This document shows, piece by piece, positions 26,186-33,690 of a stretch of DNA of 64,000 nucleotides. The stretch spans positions 19,697 to 83,696 of the forward strand of contig JBKEDS010000012.1 in the NCBI GenBank assembly GCA_047975545.1, given 5' to 3'. Every line of letters begins with the position of its first letter. The first letter of the stretch is position 1. Below the pieces are notes generated by a model that made no database searches, had not been told where the DNA came from, and saw only the letters and a program-made list of their open reading frames with translations. The translations under genes and the position numbers were made by a program. The stretch comes from JBKEDS01 sp047975545 (GTDB lineage Bacteria > Bacteroidota > Bacteroidia > Flavobacteriales > Flavobacteriaceae).

Positions 26186-27460
26186 TTAAAATAAGTCGTC
26201 ACTGGTTATACTTTGTGTTCGTTTGCTATAATTAATTGAGCGCTTTACAAAAAAGTCGCCGTGCTTGGTCCCGATAATTTCGTCGTCGAACCATTCGGTT
26301 TTGGCCAATAGGGTTTCGTCTATTTCAAAAACCTTGGCTATACCAATGCTTTCCAACGATTTGTTAAAGCGGTTTTTAATAAATTCGTTTACTACGGTTT
26401 TGGGCAAAAAGTCGAGTTCGCCGGCTTCAAAAATCCAATCGACAATTTTGCTTTCGGCCTCGTAGGCGTCCTTGCATATATCCTGTATCATGGTATTGTA
26501 AGCTTGGTCGAACCATTCGGGGTGTTCGGTTTTTATAATATTGATAAGCTCGATACCGAAATCGCCGTGGATTTGTTCTTCTTTCGAGGTGGCTTCAACA
26601 GCGTTGGAAATACCCTTGAGCATATTTTTATGCTTGTTGAAGGCCATAATGATAAGGAATTGCGAAAACAGCGATACGTGCTCGATAAACAACGAGAACA
26701 GCAATACCGATTCGGAATATTCCTGATTATCTTCGCTTTTGGCATTTTTAAGTGCGGTTTCCAAGTACTGTACCCGTTTCATGATTACGGGTTTCTTTTT
26801 TAAATCTTCAAATTCCTTGTTCAATCCCAAAATTTCCAATAAATGCGAATAGGCGTCGTGGTGGCGTACCTCGCTTTCGGCAAAAGTTGCCCCTACCGAG
26901 CCTATTTCGGGCTTTGGCATGCGGTGATGAATATCGCCCCAAAAGGTTTTTACGGCTACCTCGATTTGCGAAATGGCCAACATGGTGTTTTTTATAACGC
27001 TACGCTCGACGTCGGACAGGTTGGATTTAAAGTCCTGTACGTCGCTTGTAAAGTTAAACTCGGTGTGTATCCAATACGAATGGCGAATGGCTGGCACGTA
27101 CTCGTACAACTGCGGGTATTCGTAAGGTTTTAAGTTAATGCGTTTTTCAAAAATATTGCTCTTGCGGCTTAAGGTTTGCTTGTTCCTATAAAGGATGTAG
27201 GCCTTGGCTACATCGTGAAACTCGCTGGACATTAATTGCTCCTCCACCACATCCTGCACTTCCTCTACGGTTGGCACATAATCGGCGTCTTGGCTTTTGC
27301 GTTGCAACAAAGCACGGTAAACGTTGTTTGCTATGCGCTGGGCATCGGCCTCGCCACCATTTCCTACGGCCGCCATGGCCTTAAAAACGGCGCTTGTTAT
27401 TTTATTTAGCTCAAAAGGTTTCTGGCTAAAATTTCTTTTAGTAATGTGTAAAATTTCCAT
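26186..27460 (-). CDS. nrdB: class I ribonucleotide reductase radical subunit with N-terminal ATP-cone
   Basis: This 424-residue radical-generating subunit begins with an ATP-cone (about residues 2-95: ILHITKRNFSQKPFELNKI, then EEVQDVVEEQL, then VAKAYILYR). The ferritin-like domain follows with metal ligands that can be placed as Glu167, Glu197 and His200 (EVRH), Glu260, and Glu295/His298 (EEQIH). A Tyr at 204 sits where E. coli Tyr122 does. NrdB with an N-terminal cone is known from Leeuwenhoekiella blandensis, where the cone, not NrdA, gives dATP inhibition by driving NrdB tetramer formation. The same control is expected here. Whether the cofactor is Mn2 or Fe2-tyrosyl cannot be told from the sequence. 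Confidence 0.96.
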   Translation of the reverse strand: MEILHITKRNFSQKPFELNKITSAVFKAMAAVGNGGEADAQRIANNVYRALLQRKSQDADYVPTVEEVQDVVEEQLMSSEFHDVAKAYILYRNKQTLSRKSNIFEKRINLKPYEYPQLYEYVPAIRHSYWIHTEFNFTSDVQDFKSNLSDVERSVIKNTMLAISQIEVAVKTFWGDIHHRMPKPEIGSVGATFAESEVRHHDAYSHLLEILGLNKEFEDLKKKPVIMKRVQYLETALKNAKSEDNQEYSESVLLFSLFIEHVSLFSQFLIIMAFNKHKNMLKGISNAVEATSKEEQIHGDFGIELINIIKTEHPEWFDQAYNTMIQDICKDAYEAESKIVDWIFEAGELDFLPKTVVNEFIKNRFNKSLESIGIAKVFEIDETLLAKTEWFDDEIIGTKHGDFFVKRSINYSKRTQSITSDDLF

Positions 27461-27769
27461 AATTGAATGTTGTCAGAATGGGTCTGAAAAGAATACCGTA
27501 AAATTGATAAATTATTCTACTTGAAATGAAGGTTTGGAAATTTTGTTCTTAACAACTTATCAACACGGCTACAAAACAAAACATAACACATTGTAAACAA
27601 ATAAAATACAACAAAAAGAATCAATCTTTAACATCAAGAAACACATATTGACAAAAGCACTCACCACAAGCAAAATCAGCCCTTGCAACAGTTTTTGGTT
27701 AATTTTAATTTAATATTAATATTAATATCATTAATTTTGAAATATATTAATCTTGGATAAAAGGTAAGG
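27461..27769. other. divergent intergenic region between nrdB and hicA
   Basis: This 309-bp AT-rich region separates divergent genes and should hold both promoters. Toward hicA, TAATTTTG at 27732-27739 fits TAnnTTTG and lies 31 bp before the GTG start; it follows an AT-only tract with three TAATAT units (about 27713-27729) that might be bound by the HicB HTH. Toward nrdB I saw no NrdR-box palindrome and no clean -7 box. The rest shows nothing recognisable. Confidence 0.4.
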
Positions 27770-27958
27770 GTGAAATATTCGGAAATTAAACGAAAGCTAA
27801 AAAAAGGGGGCTGCCACCTATATCGCGAGGGCAGAAACCACGAATTGTGGTTTAGCCCAACAACAGGCATAACCTTTCCCTTATCAAGGCATAACAAAGA
27901 AGAAGCTGCTACAAAAACCCTAAAATCAATAGAAAAACAATCGGGAATTAAATTTTAA
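27770..27958 (+). CDS. hicA: HicA-type mRNA interferase toxin
   Basis: This 62-residue protein has the double-stranded-RNA-binding-like HicA fold. It shows SEIKRKLKKGGC at the start, the catalytic His24 in GRNHELWF, and a C-terminal helix (KEEAATKTLKSIEKQSGI). HicA toxins cleave mRNA and tmRNA and are neutralised by HicB. The start is GTG at 27770 after AAGGTAAGGG, a better ribosome-binding site than most genes here have. hicB follows after 113 bp, which is unusually long for a HicAB pair and contains a hairpin. Confidence 0.88.
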   Translation: MKYSEIKRKLKKGGCHLYREGRNHELWFSPTTGITFPLSRHNKEEAATKTLKSIEKQSGIKF

Positions 27959-27982
27959 TCCTCCTAAATAAAAAATAAAAAA

Positions 27983-28041
27983 ATGAAACACCCATTATTA
28001 AGTTTTAATCACACAGCAGAATGTTAATTTGGGTGTTCCAT
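27983..28041. repeat. inverted repeat between hicA and hicB
   Basis: The left arm (27983-28001, core AAACACCCA) and the right arm (28024-28041, core TGGGTGTTCCAT) pair over about 16 of 18 positions, with a loop of about 22 bases. A 14-codon ORF starts with the ATG inside the left arm (27983) and ends with TAA in the right arm. The hairpin could be an attenuator, an RNA stability element or a HicB operator. No U-run follows directly. Confidence 0.6.
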
Positions 28042-28071
28042 GTGACATTAAAAAACAATAAATATTAACAC

Positions 28072-28482
28072 ATGAAAATAGACGCCATTATACAAAAAGA
28101 TGCCAACCGCTATGAAATAGTAATCGACCCTGACAAAAACTACAACCTAACCTTTAGTTTGTTTGGCGAAGGCACAACCGTAACAGAAGCTATTGAAGAT
28201 TTTTATATTTCGCAATCTGAAATAAAAGAACTATACCACGACCAAGGCAAAACTTTTCCTGAAAATTTAGAATTTAATTTTAAATACGACTTGCCTTCTT
28301 TTTTGGAATATTACAGCAAGATACTTACCCTTGCCGGATTGGAGCGGTTAACAGGCGTGGCGCAAGGGCAGTTAAGCCACTATTTAAACGGCCATCGCAA
28401 ACCAAGTAAACGCACCGTTGAAAAAATAGAACGCCACCTGCACAGCTTTGGTGAAGAGTTAAACCAAGTTCAGTTTATTTGA
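28072..28482 (+). CDS. hicB: HicB-type antitoxin with C-terminal HTH
   Basis: This 136-residue protein has an N-terminal degenerate RNase H-like HicB fold (YEIVIDPDKNYNLTFSLFGEG, then TVTEAIEDFYISQSEIKELY). A C-terminal XRE/Cro-like HTH (GLERLTGVAQGQLSHYLNGH, then TVEKIERHLH) should bind the operator DNA. By family knowledge it binds HicA and represses the operon. It ends 29 bp before a strong terminator shared with the convergent tRNA-Arg. Confidence 0.88.
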   Translation: MKIDAIIQKDANRYEIVIDPDKNYNLTFSLFGEGTTVTEAIEDFYISQSEIKELYHDQGKTFPENLEFNFKYDLPSFLEYYSKILTLAGLERLTGVAQGQLSHYLNGHRKPSKRTVEKIERHLHSFGEELNQVQFI

Positions 28483-28510
28483 TTAATAATCATACATTTT
28501 AAAAACAACA

Positions 28511-28539
28511 AAACCTTAGCCCAAAAAAAGCTAAGGTTT
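28511..28539. terminator. bidirectional terminator between hicB and tRNA-Arg
   Basis: A perfect 10-bp stem pairs AAACCTTAGC (28511-28520) with GCTAAGGTTT (28530-28539), with a 9-base loop. T-runs lie on both strands. It can end hicB transcripts on the plus strand and tRNA-Arg transcripts on the minus strand. Confidence 0.85.
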
Positions 28540-28546
28540 TGTGTTG

Positions 28547-28620
28547 TGACCGCGGAGGGATTCGAACCCCCAACCCTCAGAGCCGAAATCTGATATTCTA
28601 TCCAATTGAACTACGCAGCC
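28547..28620 (-). tRNA. tRNA-Arg, anticodon UCG
   Basis: The 74-nt gene folds as a full cloverleaf. The acceptor stem GGCTGCG pairs with CGCGGTC with two G-U pairs, and the discriminator base is A. The anticodon stem TCAGA/TCTGA encloses the loop TTTCGGC, giving anticodon TCG (reads CGA). The T arm contains GGTTCGAATCC. CCA is not encoded. A palindromic repeat copy lies 9 bp upstream of its 5' end. Confidence 0.93.
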
Positions 28621-28628
28621 TTTGTGCT

Positions 28629-28651
28629 GTGGCTTCGACAGGCTCAGCCAC
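28629..28651. repeat. short palindromic intergenic repeat, copy 2
   Basis: This is a 23-bp copy of the element at 2532-2554, with the same GTGGCT and AGCCAC arms and one core change. It sits between tRNA-Arg and yqeY. Confidence 0.7.
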
Positions 28652-28696
28652 CGTTTTTATAATAACAAAACTATTAAAGTTTCGAAATTTCTTTTT

Positions 28697-29146
28697 TTAA
28701 TTTAAAATTTGTTTTACCAATGTTGAAATGGTTTTGCCATCGGCCTGTCCGGCCAATTTTTGGCTAACAAGCCCCATAACCTTGCCCATATCCTTCATGC
28801 CTTGCGCTCCGGTTTGGGCAACCACTTGGCGTATTACTTTTGCTATTTCGTCTTCGGACAATGCTTCGGGCAAAAATTGCGAAATCACCTCGGCCTCGGC
28901 CAATTCGGGCGCAGCAAGGTCTTCCCTGCCCTGCCCCATATATATAGCGGCACTGTCCTTACGTTGCTTAACCAATTTTTGGAGCATTTTTAACTCTTGC
29001 TCCTCGACCAGCTCGGCTTGCGCCCCACTTTCGGTTTGCGCCAACAGGATTGCCGATTTTACGGCACGCAAAGCCGTTAATGCGGTTTGGTCCTTGGCTT
29101 TCATGGCCGTTTTTAGGGCATCCATAATTTTAGCCTGTAAATCCAT
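28697..29146 (-). CDS. yqeY: GatB/YqeY-domain protein
   Basis: This 149-residue alpha-helical protein starts MDLQAKIMDALKTAMKAKD and has the YqeY pattern: LTALRAVKSAILLAQTE, then KLVKQRKDSAAIYMGQGRED, then EAEVISQFLPEALSEDEI and a C-terminal GMKDMGKVMGLV segment. YqeY is homologous to the tRNA-binding tail of GatB. It often follows ftsZ in flavobacteria, as here, but its biochemical role is not firmly known. It lies downstream of ftsZ beyond a terminator, so it may have its own promoter. Confidence 0.92.
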   Translation of the reverse strand: MDLQAKIMDALKTAMKAKDQTALTALRAVKSAILLAQTESGAQAELVEEQELKMLQKLVKQRKDSAAIYMGQGREDLAAPELAEAEVISQFLPEALSEDEIAKVIRQVVAQTGAQGMKDMGKVMGLVSQKLAGQADGKTISTLVKQILN

Positions 29147-29247
29147 GCTTTTTAAAATTTGATGCGAAGATAAAAAAGTGCGGCGATTTTACCTAATACA
29201 AATTAAAATTGCTGCAACAAAATATTATCCCCTAATAAGCTCAGTAG

Positions 29248-29278
29248 GAAGACTGCTTCGTACCTCGCAGTGACGCAT
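29248..29278 (+). repeat. strongly degenerate copy of the nested palindromic repeat
   Basis: GACTGCTTCGTACCTCGCAGTGACG keeps the order of the left arm (GATTGCTTCGT, ACCTC) and centre (CGCAATGACG) of the complete copies but is shorter. The surrounding gap (29147-29435) also holds small hairpins: CCGAAAC/GTTTCGG at 29355-29377 and CTTGGC/GCCAAG at 29406-29423. Confidence 0.45.
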
Positions 29279-29294
29279 AACTTTATTGAACAAA

Positions 29295-29328
29295 AAAACC
29301 CGCAAAGCAACAATACTTTACGGGTTTT
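29295..29328 (-). terminator. intrinsic terminator after ftsZ
   Basis: A 13-bp stem with one mismatch pairs 29295-29307 with 29316-29328 around an 8-base loop, with T-rich 3' flank on the minus strand. It should end the dcw transcript about 110 bp after the ftsZ stop. Confidence 0.75.
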
Positions 29329-29435
29329 ATTTAGAGTTAGTCGGTTTGCCTCTCCCGAAACGCTTGGGCAGTTTCGGCCTCTCCAAAGGAAAGGTAAAAT
29401 AGGAACTTGGCTCAAATGCCAAGGCATTTCTTGTA

Positions 29436-31397
29436 TTAGTCTACGTTATCGTGCAGGAACGAATTGTTTCGTCGCAATTGCACGTCGTCATTTTCATCTA
29501 AACTTACGCTTGTTCTGGACATATCGGTTTCGGACGAGTGTTTTACGGCTTCCAAATCGACCCCTTGGCGCTTGTAGGCAGGTACTTTTTCTATTTCGTC
29601 TATTTTGGAATTGTTAAACCTATGGTTATAGTCCTTCATCTTGCGCTTGCGTTCTTCGGTACGCATTTTAAGCAGCTCGGTTATGGGCGAGTTCATGGGG
29701 TCCACGTTTTCTTCAACCGTATCATGAGCGGGCTTATCGTCCACAACTGTTTTTCTTTCAAAAACCACTTCTTGGTCGAACTCCTCCAATACTTTTTGGG
29801 CTTCTTTTTGCTTTTTGTTAAGCGTGTTTCGCTCTTCTCCCACATCCTCCAATACGTAGCGTATATCGCCCGTTTCGTTGGATTCGGTTACGGGAATAAG
29901 CTCCACGCAATCATTTACTTCAATATCGTGGATGTCGTCGTCCAACTGAAAGGAAATGGTTTCGGCTTTCTGTACCGCTTCGGTTTTTTCGGGAAGCGGT
30001 AGGTCGAAGGTTAGCGTAATTTGCTTTTCTTCTTCCTCTTCTTCTTCAAAAACAGGTTGTTCCACAACTTTAGCAATGGGTTTTATAATGAAATCGTCCT
30101 CGGAAACCGAAACATCTTCATACGACACCTTAATATTTTTTATAACTTCCGAAGTTGGGATTAAATTAATTTCGGTGGTTGAAGGTTTTGGGGTTTCTTC
30201 AACTACAATCGTTTTTTTCTGCTGAAAGATTGGCTCAACATCGTCCAAACCCAAATCCAAGGTATGCTTAACTGCTTCGGGGGCTTTTTTTTCTTCAACT
30301 TGAATAATCGGAGCTATTGCTACTGGCTTTTTTGCGACTTTCTTTTCTTCTAAATCGTCGCCAAGCGCATGCACCACTTTTTTGGTTTCGGTGTTCGAAA
30401 TTTCGTCCTGTTGTTCGATGTTAAACCCCGTGGCTATTATGGTTACGGCAATGGATTCTTCTAATTTTTCATCTTCGCCAACCCCCATAATAATATTGGC
30501 GCCGTGGCCGGCTTCGGTTTGTATGTGGTCGTTTATTTCGCCTATTTCGTCAATGGTAATTTCCTGCGCGCCCGACACGATTAATAGTAATACGTTTTTG
30601 GCCCCGGTAATTTTGTTGTCGTTTAGCAAAGGTGAATCCAAGGCTTTGCTTATGGCCTCTTTGGCTCGGTTTTGCCCGGCAGCCGTAGCAGAACCCATTA
30701 TGGCCGTACCACTGTTGCTTAGTACGGTTTTGGCATCGCGCAAGTCGATGTTTTGGGTGTAGTGGTGGGTAATAACCTCGGCTATACCACGAGCAGCGGT
30801 GGATAGCACTTCGTCGGCCTTGGAAAACCCGGCCTTAAAGCCCAAATTGCCGTACACTTCGCGAAGTTTATTGTTGTTGATAACGATTAACGAGTCCACA
30901 ACCGCACGCAGTTCCTCAACGCCTTTTTGGGCTTGTTCGATACGCATTTTGCCCTCGAACTGGAACGGCATGGTTACAATGCCCACGGTTAAAATATCCA
31001 TTTCCTTGGCCATTTTGGCTATTATTGGTGCCGCTCCGGTTCCGGTGCCACCGCCCATTCCGGCGGTAATGAACACCATTTTGGTATTGCTGTCGAGCAT
31101 GGTTGAAATGTCCTCATAGCTTTCAACCGCCGCGTTTTTGCCCACTTCGGGGTTTGCGCCCGCGCCCAAACCTTCGGTTAGGCTAACGCCCAACTGGATT
31201 TTGTTTGGCACGCCGCTGCTTTGAAGGGCTTGCGCATCGGTATTGCAAATGTAAAAATCGACACCTTTTATGCCTTGTTGGAACATGTGGTTTATGGCGT
31301 TGCTGCCACCACCGCCAACACCTATAACCTTAATGACATTCGATTGGTTTTTTGGCAAATCGAATGCGATACTTTCGAATTTCATATTACTGCTCAT
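29436..31397 (-). CDS. ftsZ: cell division protein FtsZ
   Basis: This 653-residue tubulin-like GTPase forms the cytokinetic ring. The tubulin signature GGGTGTGAAP lies at about residues 115-124, GVGGGGSNAI at 26-35, and the catalytic T7 loop NIDLRD at 216-221. After the globular domain (to about 320) comes a very long, Glu/Val-rich disordered linker (about 320-610). The C-terminal peptide is NNSFLHDNVD, the conserved binding tail of flavobacterial FtsZ. The length is normal for this group though nearly double that of E. coli. It follows ftsA after a 155-bp gap that contains a palindromic repeat. Confidence 0.98.
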   Translation of the reverse strand: MSSNMKFESIAFDLPKNQSNVIKVIGVGGGGSNAINHMFQQGIKGVDFYICNTDAQALQSSGVPNKIQLGVSLTEGLGAGANPEVGKNAAVESYEDISTMLDSNTKMVFITAGMGGGTGTGAAPIIAKMAKEMDILTVGIVTMPFQFEGKMRIEQAQKGVEELRAVVDSLIVINNNKLREVYGNLGFKAGFSKADEVLSTAARGIAEVITHHYTQNIDLRDAKTVLSNSGTAIMGSATAAGQNRAKEAISKALDSPLLNDNKITGAKNVLLLIVSGAQEITIDEIGEINDHIQTEAGHGANIIMGVGEDEKLEESIAVTIIATGFNIEQQDEISNTETKKVVHALGDDLEEKKVAKKPVAIAPIIQVEEKKAPEAVKHTLDLGLDDVEPIFQQKKTIVVEETPKPSTTEINLIPTSEVIKNIKVSYEDVSVSEDDFIIKPIAKVVEQPVFEEEEEEEKQITLTFDLPLPEKTEAVQKAETISFQLDDDIHDIEVNDCVELIPVTESNETGDIRYVLEDVGEERNTLNKKQKEAQKVLEEFDQEVVFERKTVVDDKPAHDTVEENVDPMNSPITELLKMRTEERKRKMKDYNHRFNNSKIDEIEKVPAYKRQGVDLEAVKHSSETDMSRTSVSLDENDDVQLRRNNSFLHDNVD

Positions 31398-31452
31398 AAA
31401 TTCTATTTTATCTGGTATTTATAATTTTATTACTGTTTTTATTTTTTATCAT

Positions 31453-31522
31453 GAGATTGCTTTCTCCTTTGTCGTGGCAATGACGTCATTGTGAGAAGGA
31501 GGCACGACAACAAAGCAATCTT
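31453..31522 (-). repeat. nested palindromic repeat, inverted copy, between ftsA and ftsZ
   Basis: Outer arms AGATTGCTTT and AAAGCAATCT surround the centre CAATGACGTCATTG. Compared with copies at 37846, 39435 and 57188, the CCTCCTTCTC arm is on the other strand, so this copy is inverted. It fills much of the 31398-31552 gap. Confidence 0.8.
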
Positions 31523-31552
31523 TACATTAATTACTAATTTTTATATCATTTC

Positions 31553-32878
31553 TTACTCGGCGTTATCGAGAAAATCCTTAACGCGTTCGGTTAATTTATC
31601 CAAGAACGAACGGCGTTCCCTTACCGGTTTTATTTCCGGTTTTTCTTCTTTTATTGAAACATCCAACGCTTCTTCGATTATTTCTTGTTGCTGCTCTTGT
31701 ATTTCAATGCGCTTGCGTTCGTTTCGCTTTAGGCCATCAAGCACTAATCCTACTGCCGTGGCGTACAAGGGGCTTGTTATTTCCTCGTCGCTATCGCCCG
31801 CCAAATGCTCGTTGGGGTAGCCTATTCGGGTGTCCATCCCGGTAATGTACTCCACCAATTGCTTTAGGTGTTTTAATTGGCTACCGCCGCCCGTTAGCAC
31901 TATTCCGGCAATAAGTTTTTTCTTTTGTTCCTCGTGGCCGTAATTTTTTATTTCGGCATATACTTGCTCGATTATTTCGACCACACGGGCGTGAATGATT
32001 TTCGATAGGTTTTTAAGCGTTATTTCCTTAGGCTCGCGTCCCCGAAGCCCGGGGATGGACACGATTTCGTTGTCCTTGTTTTCGCCCGGCCAAGCCGATC
32101 CGAATTTTATTTTTAATAGTTCGGCCTGCTTTTCAATTATGGAACAGCCTTCTTTTATATCTTCGGTAATAACGTTTCCGCCAAAGGGAATTACGGCCGT
32201 ATGCCGGATAATATTATCCCTAAAAATGGCCAAATCGGTGGTGCCGCCCCCTATATCGATTAGGGCCACGCCTGCTTCTTTTTCTTCCCGGGTTAAAACC
32301 GCATTGGCCGATGCCAAGGGTTCCAAGGTAATGCCTTCAAGGCCCAATCCGGAACTTTGCACGCAGCGCCCGATATTCCTAATGGACGACACTTGCCCTA
32401 CTACCACATGGAAATTGGCTTCCAACCGGCCGCCGTACATCCCTATTGGTTCTTTTATTTCGGCTTGGCCATCGACTTTATATTCCTGCGGCAATACGTG
32501 AATGATTTCTTCGCCCGGCAACATCACTAATTTGTGTACTTGGTTGATTAGCCTATCGATATCATCGTCGTCGATAACTACTTCGGAATTGGTGCGGGTA
32601 ATATAATCGCTGTGCTGTAGGCTGCGGATATGCTGCCCGGCAATACCCACCGTTACGCTTTCTATTTTTGTATTGGCAGCAGCTTCGGCCTCCTGAACCG
32701 CTTGCTGAATGGATTGAATGGTTTGCGTAATATTGTTAACCACGCCACGGTGCACGCCCAAACTTTTGGACCTGCCTATACCCAAAATTTCAACTTTGCC
32801 GTATTCGTTCTTACGGCCTATCATGGCCACGATTTTTGTGGTCCCTATGTCTAATCCTACTGCTAAATTATGCTCCAT
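31553..32878 (-). CDS. ftsA: cell division protein FtsA
   Basis: This 441-residue actin-like ATPase tethers FtsZ to the membrane. Phosphate-binding motifs are GLDIGTTKIVAMIG at about residues 8-21 and LIDIGGGTTDLAIF near 210. The nucleotide loop GIVLTGGGSQL lies near 335. The C-terminus ends in a Lys/Arg-rich amphipathic helix (RSFLDKLTERVKDFLDNAE), the membrane-targeting sequence. It starts 3 bp after ftsQ ends. Confidence 0.97.
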   Translation of the reverse strand: MEHNLAVGLDIGTTKIVAMIGRKNEYGKVEILGIGRSKSLGVHRGVVNNITQTIQSIQQAVQEAEAAANTKIESVTVGIAGQHIRSLQHSDYITRTNSEVVIDDDDIDRLINQVHKLVMLPGEEIIHVLPQEYKVDGQAEIKEPIGMYGGRLEANFHVVVGQVSSIRNIGRCVQSSGLGLEGITLEPLASANAVLTREEKEAGVALIDIGGGTTDLAIFRDNIIRHTAVIPFGGNVITEDIKEGCSIIEKQAELLKIKFGSAWPGENKDNEIVSIPGLRGREPKEITLKNLSKIIHARVVEIIEQVYAEIKNYGHEEQKKKLIAGIVLTGGGSQLKHLKQLVEYITGMDTRIGYPNEHLAGDSDEEITSPLYATAVGLVLDGLKRNERKRIEIQEQQQEIIEEALDVSIKEEKPEIKPVRERRSFLDKLTERVKDFLDNAE

Positions 32879-32881
32879 GGC

Positions 32882-33601
32882 TTATATTTTGGTACATACT
32901 ACTTGGTTGTCGAACTGTAAATTAACCTTGCTGTAATGGTCAAGCGTTTTGTCTTTTAAATTTTTTACGTAAAAGGCTTTTAGGTTGTTAATTTTTTTAT
33001 CCAAAAGATTAACATTGCCCAACTGCACTAAAAACCCGCACTGCCGGAGTTTTAAATACAATACGCCGTTTACATCTTGTTTTATTTCTACTACATGCTT
33101 TTTTAAAAACGAATCTTCGTCCACTTTTTTGGCCACAACATGTATATTTTTTAAATTATTTTTTTCCACATAGCCCGTAACCAAAGGCACTCTTGCCGAA
33201 TAATTGGCCGACAATGGCATGTGCAACCCATCGGCATCGACATAATACGATGCGTTGGTATTTACTCTTGCAAGTGGCGTTTTTTGTTCTACCCGAGCCG
33301 TAAGTGCGCCGTTTACAGCAACATACACTTCGGCCGACTTAATCATGGGGTTCGATTTTAGGGCGTGTTCCAAATCATTCAAAACTAAAGTTTCTTTAGT
33401 GACGTTTTTAACATTGCCAAATTTTTGTATTAACAAGTTACTAACAGCATCGGCGGTTATAAACAGATTGTTATCGCCCAAAAATTCGACTTTCGGTTTG
33501 GAAATTAACCGGTTTGCGTTTCGGTTTGAGGCAAAGGCGAACAACCCCACCGCCAAGAGGATTAAAACCACGAATTTTATATGTCGCCAAGCTATCTTCA
33601 T
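32882..33601 (-). CDS. ftsQ: cell division protein FtsQ/DivIB
   Basis: This 239-residue bitopic inner-membrane protein has a short cytoplasmic N-terminus, a transmembrane helix at about 9-25 (FVVLILLAVGLFAFAS), and a POTRA-type periplasmic domain (NLFITADAVSNLLIQKFGN; DLEHALKSNPMIKSAEVYV). The beta region follows, containing PLARVNTNASYYVDADG. FtsQ bridges early and late divisome proteins (FtsBL). It lies in the usual place between murC and ftsA. Confidence 0.93.
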   Translation of the reverse strand: MKIAWRHIKFVVLILLAVGLFAFASNRNANRLISKPKVEFLGDNNLFITADAVSNLLIQKFGNVKNVTKETLVLNDLEHALKSNPMIKSAEVYVAVNGALTARVEQKTPLARVNTNASYYVDADGLHMPLSANYSARVPLVTGYVEKNNLKNIHVVAKKVDEDSFLKKHVVEIKQDVNGVLYLKLRQCGFLVQLGNVNLLDKKINNLKAFYVKNLKDKTLDHYSKVNLQFDNQVVCTKI

Positions 33602-33690
33602 TTATCTATTTTTTTACAACAAACTGCTTTTAAGCAATTTAACAACGCAAACACCTTTATCATTACCCACTAAACGCCTATTATGGGCTT

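Noticed and set aside
27540..27570. TTATCAACA in the nrdB upstream region as a DnaA box
   Set aside because: It is a single site with one mismatch to the consensus and no cluster of boxes, AT-rich unwinding element or dnaA gene nearby, so there is no support for an origin or DnaA control.
29203..29427. 74-residue minus-strand ORF downstream of ftsZ
   Set aside because: It spans the ftsZ terminator and a degenerate repeat and shows no recognisable protein features.
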